Shown here: positions 25,644 to 36,000 of the stretch, piece by piece
How positions within the stretch are numbered: the stretch's first letter is position 1
How the letters are laid out: each line of letters opens with the position of its first letter
Assembly: GCA_902486425.1 (NCBI GenBank)
Contig: CABTOK010000007.1
Span: forward strand, 62,001-126,000
Source: UBA11475 sp902486425
Lineage (GTDB): Bacteria; Bacillota; Clostridia; Christensenellales; Borkfalkiaceae
DNA: 64,000 nucleotides
Reading direction: 5' to 3'
Position numbers and translations under genes: made by a program
Notes under the pieces: generated by a model
Told to the model about the DNA's origin: nothing
Seen by the model: only the letters and a program-made list of their open reading frames with translations
Databases searched by the model: none

Positions 25644-25668
25644 TATTAAGGGTATGACGGAGCGGAAA

Positions 25669-26952
25669 ATGGACAGAAAAATTTATCTTTGCATAGATCT
25701 TAAAAGTTTTTTCGCTTCGTGCGAGTGCGTCGAACGCGGACTCGATCCGATGACTGCAAACCTTGTCGTCGCCGATAAGGACAGGGGCAGAGGCGGCATC
25801 TGCCTTGCGATTACCCCCGCAATGAAAAAACTCGGGATAAAAAACCGCTGCAGACTTTTTGAAATTCCGGATAACGTCGATTATATCATCGCAAAGCCGA
25901 GAATGAAGCTTTATATGGATTATTCGACTAAAATATATTCGATATATTTACGATACGTCGACAGTGCAGATATCCACGTGTATTCGATAGACGAGTGTTT
26001 TTTGGATATCACGCCATATCTTAAAACTTACCGGATGACCGCGCGTATGTTCGCAAAAACGCTTATGCGGTCGGTTTTGGACGATACAGGTATCTCTGCA
26101 ACGTGCGGAATAGGTACGAATTTATTCCTGGCGAAGGTTGCTCTCGACGTAACGGCGAAGCATGCGCCTGATATGATAGGCTTTTTGGACGACGAAGAAT
26201 TCAAGGCGAAAATCCTGCATCACAGACCTATAACGGACATATGGAACGTCGGCAGGGGAATAGCGAACAGACTCGAAAAAATGGGCGTTTACGACCTGTA
26301 CGGCGTAACGCAGCTCTCCGAGGAGCGGTTGTATGAAGAATTCGGGGTTAATGCGGAGCTTCTTATCGACCATGCGCGCGGCATAGAACCTTGTACGATA
26401 AAAGATATAAAAAATTACAAATCGAAGACGACGGGATTATCGAACAGTCAGATTTTATTTAAAGATTACGATTATGAAAGCGCGTTTATCGTCATTAAAG
26501 AAATGATAGATCTTTTAAGTCTCGAAATAACGGATAAAGGCTATCTTGCGGGTTCGGTTTCGCTCTATGTCGGGTACGGGAACAAAGGCTTTCCGTCCTA
26601 TTCCGCAACGATGAAACTCAAAAGTCATACGAACTCTTTCAATATGCTTAAGGCTTCTTTCAGGGAGCTTTACGAAAGGGGAGTTTCACGCAAAGAGCCG
26701 ATAAGAAAGGTCGGCGTCGGGCTTAATAATCTCGTGCGGGCGGACTTTTCTGACAGAGACCTTTTTACGGACGACGCGGCTACGGTTAAGGAAACGCGCG
26801 CCCGTCGGAGCATAGCCGGAATAAAGGATAAATTCGGTAAAAATTCCATTCTTCGGGCGATGGATTATCAGGAGATGGCGACCGCGAAAGAGTGGAATAA
26901 ACTAATAGGCGGACACAATGGCGGAGAAGATGAAGATTTCGGAAAGGGCTAA
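25669..26952 (+). CDS. Y-family DNA polymerase (UvrX/UmuC type)
   Basis: Translesion polymerase of 427 residues. Catalytic residues: Asp10 in LCIDLKSFFASCE, and Asp108-Glu109 in YSIDECFLDIT. Then come a helix-hairpin-helix thumb (IWNVGRGIANRLEKMG) and a little-finger domain. The GGRG insertion (DRGRGGICLAITPAMKKLG) and a YolD-like partner gene point to the UvrX/YqjW branch rather than DinB. The start at 25669 is chosen because CGGAG lies 6 bases upstream. The stop overlaps the next gene by 35 bases. A LexA box in the promoter suggests SOS induction. Confidence 0.92.
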   Translation: MDRKIYLCIDLKSFFASCECVERGLDPMTANLVVADKDRGRGGICLAITPAMKKLGIKNRCRLFEIPDNVDYIIAKPRMKLYMDYSTKIYSIYLRYVDSADIHVYSIDECFLDITPYLKTYRMTARMFAKTLMRSVLDDTGISATCGIGTNLFLAKVALDVTAKHAPDMIGFLDDEEFKAKILHHRPITDIWNVGRGIANRLEKMGVYDLYGVTQLSEERLYEEFGVNAELLIDHARGIEPCTIKDIKNYKSKTTGLSNSQILFKDYDYESAFIVIKEMIDLLSLEITDKGYLAGSVSLYVGYGNKGFPSYSATMKLKSHTNSFNMLKASFRELYERGVSRKEPIRKVGVGLNNLVRADFSDRDLFTDDAATVKETRARRSIAGIKDKFGKNSILRAMDYQEMATAKEWNKLIGGHNGGEDEDFGKG

Positions 26953-27253
26953 ACAATTTATGCCGTTTTCAGCATTAAAGGGCTTTGACGATATGATCAA
27001 AGTAGAAAACAAAGAACCATCCGACAGAAAAATTTTGTCGGAAGAAGATTCGGATAACATAGGAATGGTTCTCGGTGAAATTAAAAAGAACGACGTGGTA
27101 AAAATAACTTTTTACGAAACAGACGGCTATGTTACGCTTACCGGGATCGTCGCAAAGATAGATTACGATATGAAAAGATTAACCGTAGTAAAACGCGCGA
27201 TCGATTTTGAAGATATTTATTTTATCGAAAAGGTCTCGTCTTTTACTGAATAA
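26918..27253 (+). CDS. YolD-like protein
   Basis: The 111-residue protein has the family start ISERAKQFMPFSALKGFDD and a compact beta-rich remainder. YolD-like proteins are encoded with UvrX-type polymerases in Bacillus and phages and are thought to act as UmuD-like partners. It starts 35 bases inside the polymerase gene, so the two are coupled and under the same LexA control. Confidence 0.88.
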   Translation: MAEKMKISERAKQFMPFSALKGFDDMIKVENKEPSDRKILSEEDSDNIGMVLGEIKKNDVVKITFYETDGYVTLTGIVAKIDYDMKRLTVVKRAIDFEDIYFIEKVSSFTE

Positions 27254-27338
27254 GAGTAATAAAGGTTTGTAAAATCCTTGCGGTTTTCGGACTTTTACGA
27301 ATTTTTGTCATATATTTCAACAAGTTTGCGATTATACA

Positions 27339-27367
27339 TTGACAAACGATTTTTTTTATGCTAATAT
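27339..27367 (+). promoter_or_regulatory. Promoter of tRNA-Ser(GCT)
   Basis: TTGACA (27339-27344), 17-base spacer, TAATAT (27362-27367); transcript start about 90 bases before the tRNA. Confidence 0.7.
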
Positions 27368-27462
27368 AGGTAAGCAATAGGCGAATTTTCGCTTTTTATA
27401 TTCAAAAGATCGGTGTAAAACGGTATCGGATTGCAGTTTTTTTCCGATTATATAGTCCGGTT

Positions 27463-27554
27463 GGAGAAATACCCAAGTGGCTCAAGGGGCTCCCCTGCTA
27501 AGGGAGTAGTATGTGTTAAACGTAGCGCGGGTTCAAATCCCGCTTTCTCCGCCA
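27463..27554 (+). tRNA. tRNA-Ser, anticodon GCT
   Basis: The 92-base class II tRNA has acceptor GGAGAAA/TTTCTCC, anticodon stem CTCCC/GGGAG with loop CTGCTAA (anticodon GCT, reading AGC/AGU), a long variable arm and an encoded GCCA end. Confidence 0.95.
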
Positions 27555-27556
27555 AG

Positions 27557-27607
27557 AACTTTCTGATTTGACCTCCCGTCAAAGGGTTTGAATCAGAAAG
27601 TTTTTTT
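27557..27607 (+). terminator. Terminator of tRNA-Ser
   Basis: Perfect 12-bp stem AACTTTCTGATT/AATCAGAAAGTT (27557-27568 with 27591-27602), closed by a smaller TTTGAC/GTCAAA hairpin, then T5. Confidence 0.85.
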
Positions 27608-27718
27608 GTTTTAAACTATTGTAGTATTTCTGCCGAATAATGAATTTGTTAAAATAATTCCGCCGTAAGGGGCATCGTTAAAAAGCGGATATGTTTTATC
27701 GTTTTTTGACTACGATTG

Positions 27719-27750
27719 AGATCCTGCACTTTTCTGTGCCGGATCTTTTT
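27719..27750 (+). terminator. Second terminator-like hairpin after tRNA-Ser
   Basis: AGATCC/GGATCT with an inner GCAC/GTGC after one mismatch, followed by T5. No gene lies between it and the tRNA terminator. Confidence 0.55.
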
Positions 27751-28158
27751 GTATTATTAAAAATATAAACGCAAACCGTAATGAGAGCGATATAAAAACG
27801 GAAAAAGACGGAAAGGTTAATATAAGATAGTCTGAAACAGAAATTTATGGTTAAGTTTCGGCGATACATTGCCAGAGAAAAATAAAAGCAACGGTAGAAT
27901 TATAAATTTTATTTATAGAATGTTACAAATATCAATGATGGATGATTTGATTAAAAAATTATAATTTAAGTTTTACGGTTGATAATCAATCGGTCATAAG
28001 TTCGGGATATACGATAAAAAACCGAATTTTAGTACAAAATCGAGGATTATAAATGAAAAATTCCCGTTCAAATGGAATATTCGCTTAAACAGAGAATGCA
28101 CTTCTCTCGTATTGAGAGAACGGTAGAATAAACGGATAGTCGATTTTTTAACGTTCTC

Positions 28159-28187
28159 TTGACAGTATAGCCTTTTATTTATAAAAT
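28159..28187 (+). promoter_or_regulatory. Promoter of the giant surface-protein operon
   Basis: TTGACA (28159-28164), exactly 17 bases, TAAAAT (28182-28187). It gives a leader of about 100 bases. Confidence 0.7.
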
Positions 28188-28292
28188 AAAAAGCGAAAAT
28201 AACGATAAAAAAGTTCAATATCGTCGTTGTAGCCTTAATGAAGAGAGCCAAGGCGGCGGGAAACCGAAAAAAGAAAAAGTAAAAGAGCAAAA

Positions 28293-31200
28293 ATGATTAA
28301 AAGAAAAACAAAAAATTTAATAACGACATCGCTTGCGTTTATTTTTTTGCTTAGCGTGGCAACTCTTTTAAGCGGATGTTTTTTAAGCAACAAATACGAA
28401 ATCGCGGGACGCGTTCTCGTGGACGGAACTCCCGTAAAAGGCGTAACCGTTTCATGCGAGAAGACCGAAACCACGACGAACAAAAACGGCAAGTACAGAC
28501 TTACGGGACTCCAGGGCGAAGTGAACGTAAAATTTTCGTCCGAAGAATACTGGTTCCCGGACGAAACGTATAACTTCAGCAAAAAAGCGGTTTGCGACAG
28601 CACGAACGGGAAAAAATACCGTACCGTTTCGGGCGTGTGCGTGAACGGAACCGAAAAAATAGCGGGCGTGAGAGTAGAACTCACCGACGATCTCAAAAAA
28701 CTCGTTACCTTTACCGATTCTAAAGGCGAATTCAGCGTAAGTAAGCTCGTCGGCGACGTTAAAATAGAAGCGACCGACGGCGAAAAGAAGCTTTACTCAA
28801 AAACTTCGCTTTATAATAAAGGCGAAAACGACAGGGTAGAAATCGTTTCGTACTCGACCTTTACGCTCGGATTTACCCTTGCGGACAGACTTGTTTCGGC
28901 AGACTTTAGTGCAATTTACGACGGCGAAGAATATCAGGTTTCGGCAAACGGAACGCTCGAACTTACTTCTGCGGAATACGGAGCGGAAATAGAGCTTATA
29001 TCCGACGAATTCGGATTTTCGGAAAACCCCGTTGTAATCTCCGAAGAAAACGAAATTAAGACCGTTACAATTTATAAAAAGTATACCGTAAACGGCGTTG
29101 TGAACTGCGGAAACGAAGCTATAGAAGACGCCGGAGTTTATTCCGACGGAAATTTAGTCGCGACGACGGACGCGGACGGAAAATTCACCGTCGAAGGTTT
29201 GTTCGGAGAGAACAAACTCTTAATCAAAAAAGACGGCAATGCGGAAGAAGAAATTTCGGCAAACAAAGATAATACGGATTTTACCGTAAATCTTAAAAAG
29301 TACGTTACCGGCGTGGTTACGACGGACGGGCTTAACGCAGAAGGCTTGGCGATAAAACTTATACCCTGTAACGGCGAAACCGAACCGCAGATTGTAAAAA
29401 CAGATAAAAACGGCAGATATAAAATACTTGCCGAAAACGGCGATACGATCGAAGTGTCTGACGAAAATATTTATTTCGAAAAGGTCGGGGCTTTAATAAA
29501 AGGCGATTTGTTTACAGTTGATTTTTCCGGCGAAAGATATTACGACATTAAAATCAAACTCGTAAAAGACGACGAAGCGGAATTTGCGGCGTACATAACC
29601 GACGATAAGAACATCTCGGTAGATCTGGTCGGAGCGACGGGAGAGAACTCGGTTAAGTTTGAAACGATAAACGGCGAATATACGGCAAAATCGGAAAAAC
29701 TCCATGGCGAAAAAACGGTAACTTTTATCAGGGGCGGATACGCCGCAGAGATAACGGCAGGCTATCCGGCGGAAAAGACCGAAGAAAAGTCGATAAAAAT
29801 AAGCTACTTATTAAATAACATAGTTATCAATATCAAAAAAATCTATAAAATAAGCCCGGTAATAAAATCGGGCGAAACGGTTATAGAAAACGCAAGACTT
29901 TTTGTTAACGGAACCGAAATAGTTCCGAAAGAAAACAAAGCGTTTGACTTCACGTTAAAAAAGGGCGACGAGCTCACCGTAACGGCTGGCGGCTACGACG
30001 ATTATAAAAAAACTTTCGACGGCAATGCGGAAGATTTGTCGGAAATAAATCTCATTTACGGCGTTAAAGTAAAAGTTCTGTGCGGAACGAAAGTCCTTAA
30101 AAATTACGAACTTAAAGTAAACGGCGAAAGTTACCCGTATAAGACAGACGGCGAATATGCGGTTGTAAGCGGCCTTAACGGAGAAAATAAAATCGAGATT
30201 ATAAAGGACGGTTACGTCTTCGATATATCGGATAGCGGCAGCGATTGCGTTACTGTAAATAAGTCGGCTACGATAAACGCGACTTCGGAATATTTCGTCG
30301 TGATAAAAGTTTCGGTAGGCAAAGCCGCCGCCGTAAACGCTAAAGTAATTTTATTCGACAACGCGACGGGAGAAAAGACTGAATCATTTACCGGTGACGA
30401 CGGAACGGTTAAGTTTGAAAATTTAACTTCCGAATACACGGTAATAACCGAAGACGTGGACGGCGTAAGATTCAAACCCGATTACTTCACCATAGAAGAA
30501 GGCGGAAGGTTCACCTTTGCGGACAGCGGATATCTTATTACGATAAAAGCTGCGGTGGGCGATACCGTTCTGCCGGGCGTAAAAATCTCTTACGGCGGTA
30601 AGACCGTTACGACGGGAGAGAGCGGCGAATATAAAATAAGCCTTTCGGAAGAAACTCAGGTCGTTATCGAAAAGGAAGGATACGAGTTCGATAAAAATAT
30701 TCTTGACGTGACTTCGGACGACGACGGCAAGACGATTTTACTATCGGCGACCTATACGGTAAAAGGTAAAATAACGAGCGGCGAGACGAATCTCGGCGGA
30801 GTAACCGTTACCGCAGGCGAAAAAACAACCGTTACCGGCGAAAACGGCGAATACGTTTTATCGGGAATAGATAAAATGAACGAAACGATAAGTTTCAAAA
30901 AAGTCGGTTTTGTTACCGAAGAAAAGATTGTAGCGGGTTATACCGCTTTAAGCGCGTCGCTCTATGCGGACCTTAAGTTCGACGTAAGATGCGGCGAAGA
31001 TACGGTTGAAGACACTATATTAAAAGCAAACGGTACAGAAGCGGATAAATTTTATCTCGGCGACGAAATCGAAATAGTTAAAAAAGGTTACGAGTTCGGC
31101 TTATTAAAGATTACCGAAGAGCTTCTCGGAACAACCGTAAAAGTAAACGGTTCGTACTTTATCGAAGGTACCGTTTTAAGCGGAACGATAGCCGTCGGCG

Positions 31201-33005
31201 AAGCGAAAATAATCGTAAACGGCAAAGAAAAGACGGTAACCGGCGAAACCGGTGCGTTTACTGTAAAAGGTCTTACGGATAAATCGGTAATAACCGTCGT
31301 AAAAGACGGATACGAAGCGGAAGATATAACGGTAACCGTACCGATTACCTTAAAAATTCAGGCGACGTACGGAATAAAAGTCGTTATCGCGTCGGACGGA
31401 ATTCCCGTAGAAAATGCGGAAATAAAGGTCGGCGGCTTACGTAAAGCGGTAACGGACGAAACCGGAACGGCTTATATAAAAGGTCTTAAAGGCGAAGTGA
31501 TTATAGAACCGGAACTCGGCGGTTACGAATTTACAGGCAAAACCAATATCACCGCTCCCGAAGATTTAACGTTTACCGCAACGTATTCGGCAAGCGGTTC
31601 GGTTCTTATCGGAACCGACGGACAGGCGGTTAAAAAAGCGAAGATAAAACTAAACGGCTCTGACGGCGGATATACTGACGATAAAGGCAGGTTCGAGCTG
31701 AAAGGACTTTCGGGAACGACCGAAATCGTATTCGAAAAGGGCGGTTACGAAATCGAAACGCTTAAGCTTACGAAGCCTTACGCCGAAAACGTAAAAGCGA
31801 AGTTTTTTGTAAACATAACCTTTGACGGAGACATAACGAACGCTTACGCGATTATAAACGATACGGAATATCTCGTCGTCGATACAGACCTAAGCTACGG
31901 TCCGTTCGATACGGCGGTAAAGATAAGCTTTAATAAAGACGGTTACGTTTTCGAACCCGAAAAGATCGAAGCGAGAGATTATACGGTAAAAACAATATCA
32001 ATACTTAAAGCTTTCACCGTAAAAGGTAAAATAACTTCTTCTTCCGGCATACCCGTTATAGGCATCACTGTTTCCGGCGGAAACAGGACGACAGAAACGT
32101 CTTCCGACGGATCGTATGTCCTGACGGGACTTACCGGCGGCGTTCAGATCGGAGCGAAGTATTCTTTCGTAGTGAACGGCACAAACGTTTACGAACACGA
32201 TTCTGCTGTTTCGGGGACCGAAGTATACGTAACCGATACCGATAACGTAAACTTTACGATAAGCGACGAAGCTTACGCCTGGTCGCTTTACGAATATAAC
32301 TATCTCGTAAAACTTGGAAGTTACGGAGACGTGGCTTACAAAATAAAGGGTACCGGCGACGTAACGGCAACCGCCGGCGTAAAAACCTACGGCGGATTTA
32401 TAAAAATAAAGGATAATTCCGGCAATATTTTGACCGAAAATTCGAATTACGGAAACGTTGTGTTCGGTATAGATCCGAGAGTTTCGCTTTTGTCTTATAA
32501 AAAGGCTTCCGGTACAAACGTAACTTATACGCAGATAAACGGAGATAAGATAAGGGGCGCGAATAACGCCGACTACTCGTCGGCAAGCTTCAACGACGTT
32601 TCCGAAAGCTCGTATGCAGACAAGTACGGCGCGGGTGCCGACGGAATACTGATTTACAATATCGACGACACGACGGTAGATTCGATTTCGTTAAGCGGCT
32701 CGGCGGCGGGAACTACGATTTCGATGAACCTTAAAACGACCGACAAAATGTTCGCGGCGTACAAAAAGCAGATAAAAGAGATGAGCAACGTTTCGATGGA
32801 ATCGTTCTCTTACGTAAGACTTTACTTTACGATTAACTTAAGTGGCATGGTAACTCACGTCAAGATCGAAGAAAAGTACACCGTAAAAACAATGAACGCC
32901 ACTTCTTCTGCGGTACTCAATTACGATTATACTTACACGGGTATACAGGATCTTTCGGGTTTCAAAAAAGACAATCCGACCGTTCAGAAGCTTTTGGGAA
33001 GGTAG
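28293..33005 (+). CDS. Giant lipoprotein with about 17 carboxypeptidase-regulatory-like repeats
   Basis: The 1570-residue protein begins with a lipoprotein signal peptide ending in the lipobox LLSGC (lipid-modified Cys29), so it is anchored on the outer face of the membrane. From about 33 to 1300 I count roughly 17 related beta-sandwich repeats of 60-90 residues, each of the form x-V-x-G-x-V, a GVxV strand, a TxxxGxYxLxGL turn and a KxGYxF end. This is the CarboxypepD_reg/transthyretin-like pattern. The last 270 residues (from about 1300) form a different domain rich in Ser, Tyr and Asn that I do not recognise. No LPXTG motif, SLH domain or catalytic site is seen. Probably a stalk with a terminal functional domain; ligand unknown. 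Weak ribosome site (AAAAGAG). Confidence 0.85.
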   Translation: MIKRKTKNLITTSLAFIFLLSVATLLSGCFLSNKYEIAGRVLVDGTPVKGVTVSCEKTETTTNKNGKYRLTGLQGEVNVKFSSEEYWFPDETYNFSKKAVCDSTNGKKYRTVSGVCVNGTEKIAGVRVELTDDLKKLVTFTDSKGEFSVSKLVGDVKIEATDGEKKLYSKTSLYNKGENDRVEIVSYSTFTLGFTLADRLVSADFSAIYDGEEYQVSANGTLELTSAEYGAEIELISDEFGFSENPVVISEENEIKTVTIYKKYTVNGVVNCGNEAIEDAGVYSDGNLVATTDADGKFTVEGLFGENKLLIKKDGNAEEEISANKDNTDFTVNLKKYVTGVVTTDGLNAEGLAIKLIPCNGETEPQIVKTDKNGRYKILAENGDTIEVSDENIYFEKVGALIKGDLFTVDFSGERYYDIKIKLVKDDEAEFAAYITDDKNISVDLVGATGENSVKFETINGEYTAKSEKLHGEKTVTFIRGGYAAEITAGYPAEKTEEKSIKISYLLNNIVINIKKIYKISPVIKSGETVIENARLFVNGTEIVPKENKAFDFTLKKGDELTVTAGGYDDYKKTFDGNAEDLSEINLIYGVKVKVLCGTKVLKNYELKVNGESYPYKTDGEYAVVSGLNGENKIEIIKDGYVFDISDSGSDCVTVNKSATINATSEYFVVIKVSVGKAAAVNAKVILFDNATGEKTESFTGDDGTVKFENLTSEYTVITEDVDGVRFKPDYFTIEEGGRFTFADSGYLITIKAAVGDTVLPGVKISYGGKTVTTGESGEYKISLSEETQVVIEKEGYEFDKNILDVTSDDDGKTILLSATYTVKGKITSGETNLGGVTVTAGEKTTVTGENGEYVLSGIDKMNETISFKKVGFVTEEKIVAGYTALSASLYADLKFDVRCGEDTVEDTILKANGTEADKFYLGDEIEIVKKGYEFGLLKITEELLGTTVKVNGSYFIEGTVLSGTIAVGEAKIIVNGKEKTVTGETGAFTVKGLTDKSVITVVKDGYEAEDITVTVPITLKIQATYGIKVVIASDGIPVENAEIKVGGLRKAVTDETGTAYIKGLKGEVIIEPELGGYEFTGKTNITAPEDLTFTATYSASGSVLIGTDGQAVKKAKIKLNGSDGGYTDDKGRFELKGLSGTTEIVFEKGGYEIETLKLTKPYAENVKAKFFVNITFDGDITNAYAIINDTEYLVVDTDLSYGPFDTAVKISFNKDGYVFEPEKIEARDYTVKTISILKAFTVKGKITSSSGIPVIGITVSGGNRTTETSSDGSYVLTGLTGGVQIGAKYSFVVNGTNVYEHDSAVSGTEVYVTDTDNVNFTISDEAYAWSLYEYNYLVKLGSYGDVAYKIKGTGDVTATAGVKTYGGFIKIKDNSGNILTENSNYGNVVFGIDPRVSLLSYKKASGTNVTYTQINGDKIRGANNADYSSASFNDVSESSYADKYGAGADGILIYNIDDTTVDSISLSGSAAGTTISMNLKTTDKMFAAYKKQIKEMSNVSMESFSYVRLYFTINLSGMVTHVKIEEKYTVKTMNATSSAVLNYDYTYTGIQDLSGFKKDNPTVQKLLGR

Positions 33006-33069
33006 AATTCAATAAAAACAAATTATAAAAAAAATAGAACAAAAGGCAAAATGTTTCAGGAGAAAGAAA

Positions 33070-36000
33070 ATGAAGATTTTCAACAAAAAAGCGTCTAAAA
33101 TAGCTGCGGTTTCGGCAATGCTGATAGCCGGCGCGTTTATGACGACCGGCGGCGCGACTAAAACGGCTTACGCTTCGACGCTTTCCGAAAAACAAAATAT
33201 CATAAAGACGGTTTCTTCCGTCGGAAACTATTCGTTATTAGAAAAGTCGGCGGATGACAACAACTATAACGTCTCGAACTACGTCGCAAAGTATGTAGAC
33301 ACTATACAGACTCCGTCGTTTTCGGTAATAAACGGAAACGAACTTAAACTTACCACAAAGGGCGCGGCGAAGGGAAGCTGTTGGTATAATGCGAATTTCT
33401 TCGTCTATACCGACCTTTCGGACAATCTTTCGTATGCGATAAAGAACGGCGCAATATCGGTTAACGCTTCGGTTTATCTTAAATCGGGAACGGAAAAAAA
33501 GACCGATACAGAAGATAAAGCGTATGCCGATCTTTATGCGGGAGTAAGAAACGGCGATTCGTCGTTTACGAATAAATCAACGAGTAATTCGGGTGCCGAA
33601 GATAAAAACTTTTCGTCGGCTCTGTCTGTCGCTTCTTCGCAGAATCAGGGCGCTGAATCGAGTAATTATCTTAAATACGAAATGAATCTTTCCTCGTCTG
33701 ATCTTGCCGGATCAGAAGTTAAGTCGCTTATGCTTCGCGCGCATAGCGAATTCGTATTCGACTGGTTTGTTCAGTACAACACGCTTTATATGAAGGATCC
33801 CGTGCTCAGAATTACGACTGACGATGAGGAAAAGCCTTACGTTTCTGGCGTTACCGTTTCGGACGGCGAAAACGGAGTCAAAACGGCGGAGATAGAAGTG
33901 GCGGACAGCGGAAGCGGCGTTTATACCGTAAGCGTATACGACGGCGAAACGTTGATTTCCGAAAAGACTTCGGAATATTCGGGTGACAGAAGAGCGGCAA
34001 CGTTCGGATACGAACTCGAAGCGTGTAAAAATTATAAAATAGTAATAACCGACAACGTAGGCAATACGTCGGAATATCCTTTGGCGGTCGGCGGGATTTC
34101 TGCCGAAAAACTTTTCACCGACAAGGCGATAAGCTTTACCGCAAATCTCCCCGCTATATACGATTATCGCTTTACGCTCGACAAAGCTGAACCTACGAAA
34201 AACTCGGCGCCGTTAACCGAGCTTGACGGCGTTACTGAAGCGGAAGTTGCAGGCAAGGGCGATTATGTAATTAAAGTTTACGGATTTTCGGACAGCGGTT
34301 ATGCGGTTAAGTACGAAGTATCTTTCAGAGTGGACGATACCGATTATATTATTTATAAGACGGTTAAAAACTGCACGGTAGATTTGCCGTCCGCGGTAAG
34401 GTACGGAACTACCGTTACGCCCGAAATTGTACCGGAAAGCGGTTACGAACCCTATAAAATAATCGTTGACGGCGAAGAAACGACCTGTCTTGACGGCTTT
34501 ACGTTAACGATAACCGAAGATACTTATATAGAAATAATTTGCAGAAGAAGGTTAACGGATCTTAATCCCGAAACAACCGAATTTTTATATAACAAATTCG
34601 CGGTTGAACTTAAGTATTTAACCGACGCGGATTTATCAGCCGTAACGTTTACTTATAACGACTCGCCGGAACTTCCGTCAGCCGCCGGTAAATATTCGGT
34701 AAAATGGTATGCGGATAACGACGAACTCGTAGGAAACGGCGAATTTACCGTAATAATAGATCCGCTTGTAATAAACGTTTTATCGGTAAAAACCGAATAC
34801 GTTTACGGCGACAGCGAATTTGTATACGAACTTTCTGCCGTAGACGATGCGATAACCGTTAAATTCACCAATGCTTTAGGTTTGGCTCCGGTCGGCGGCA
34901 AACCGAAACTTCCCGGAAAGTACGGCTTCGAATTCGTTTCGGCTGATCCGAGCATCGAACTCGATGGCGAAATGTCGGGTAATATGACTATCGAAAAGGC
35001 TAAAATAAGCTTTGACGTATCGGTTCCTTTCGAAAAATTCGAAGGTATAAGAGAAGAACTCGAAATAAGACTTAAAGAAAAAATTGAAGAGATCAAAGAT
35101 AAATTCAAAGTTTGTCTTTATTACGAAGATTCCGAAGTCGAAAGCATTTACGACGCGGGCAATTACAGCTATACGATAGAGATCGACGACGAACTTAAAG
35201 ACCTTTACGAAGTCGAAGAATCAGACGGCAGTTTCGTTATCGAACCCAAAACGGTTACCGTTCTTCCCGGGAGAGGACAGTACAAATACGTAGGTCAGCC
35301 CGACGGAATTTTAACCTATACCGCGAGCGAAGCTTTGCCTCGTGGTTTATCCATGAGCGGCGCGCTTTTAAGAGAAGCGGGCGATACCGCAGGGGAATAT
35401 CCCATTTATATAGGCACGCTCCGGGCGACGGACGATACAACGGGTGAAAAGACGGTTAATTACGAAGTAGAACTCGACTCTTCCGAACAGGTTTACTATA
35501 CCGTTTTATCGAGAAAGGCGGTCGTGAAAACTTTCGGCGCGAAGGCTGCTTTCGGCGAAAACTTACCCGAAGTAAATTACGCGTTTTTGTACGGCGAACT
35601 TGCCGAAGGCGATACGCTTACCGTTATGGCGGAAGAAAAAGCCTATAATGAAGACGGAACGCTGAAAGCGGGAACTTATAATCTTGACAGAATAATCGTA
35701 ACGGACAAAAACGGCAACGACGTGACCGTCAACTATTCGGCGGTAGTCATAGCCGGTACGTTAACCGTTACCCCGAAAGTGATTACCGTAATACCCGAAG
35801 GATTTACGAAAATTCACGGGCAGCCTGACGGAAACATAGGTTATACCGCAATAGGACCCGAAGAAAAAGAATCACTCGACATAAGAGTATACAGAGAAGC
35901 AGGCGAAAGTGCGGGAATCTATAAAATAAGAGCGGAAATCGAAAATAACCCCGGTTATGAAGTAGTCGTAAAGGACGCTTATTGCACGATTCTTCCCGAA

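Larger units (their letters stand above)
27608..28292. other. Long intergenic region before the giant surface-protein operon
   Basis: About 680 AT-rich bases. I see a second terminator-like hairpin at 27719-27750, a TTCTCTC/GAGAGAA hairpin near 28094-28112, two copies of ACGGTAGAAT (near 27890 and 28120) and the promoter at 28159. No coding region is supported. Confidence 0.5.

Noticed and set aside
25372..25668. Longer version of the Y-family polymerase starting at 25372
   Set aside because: The extension runs antisense through trmO and across the promoter and LexA box; family sequence starts at 25669.
27994..28290. 98-codon minus-strand frame in the intergenic region before the giant operon
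   Set aside because: Phe/Ile/Lys-rich translation typical of AT-rich non-coding DNA, and it covers the plus-strand promoter at 28159.
28293..33005. Possible CRISPR-like or DNA-level tandem repeat inside the giant lipoprotein gene
   Set aside because: The repeats are visible only at protein level and are strongly diverged; no regular DNA repeats or spacers.
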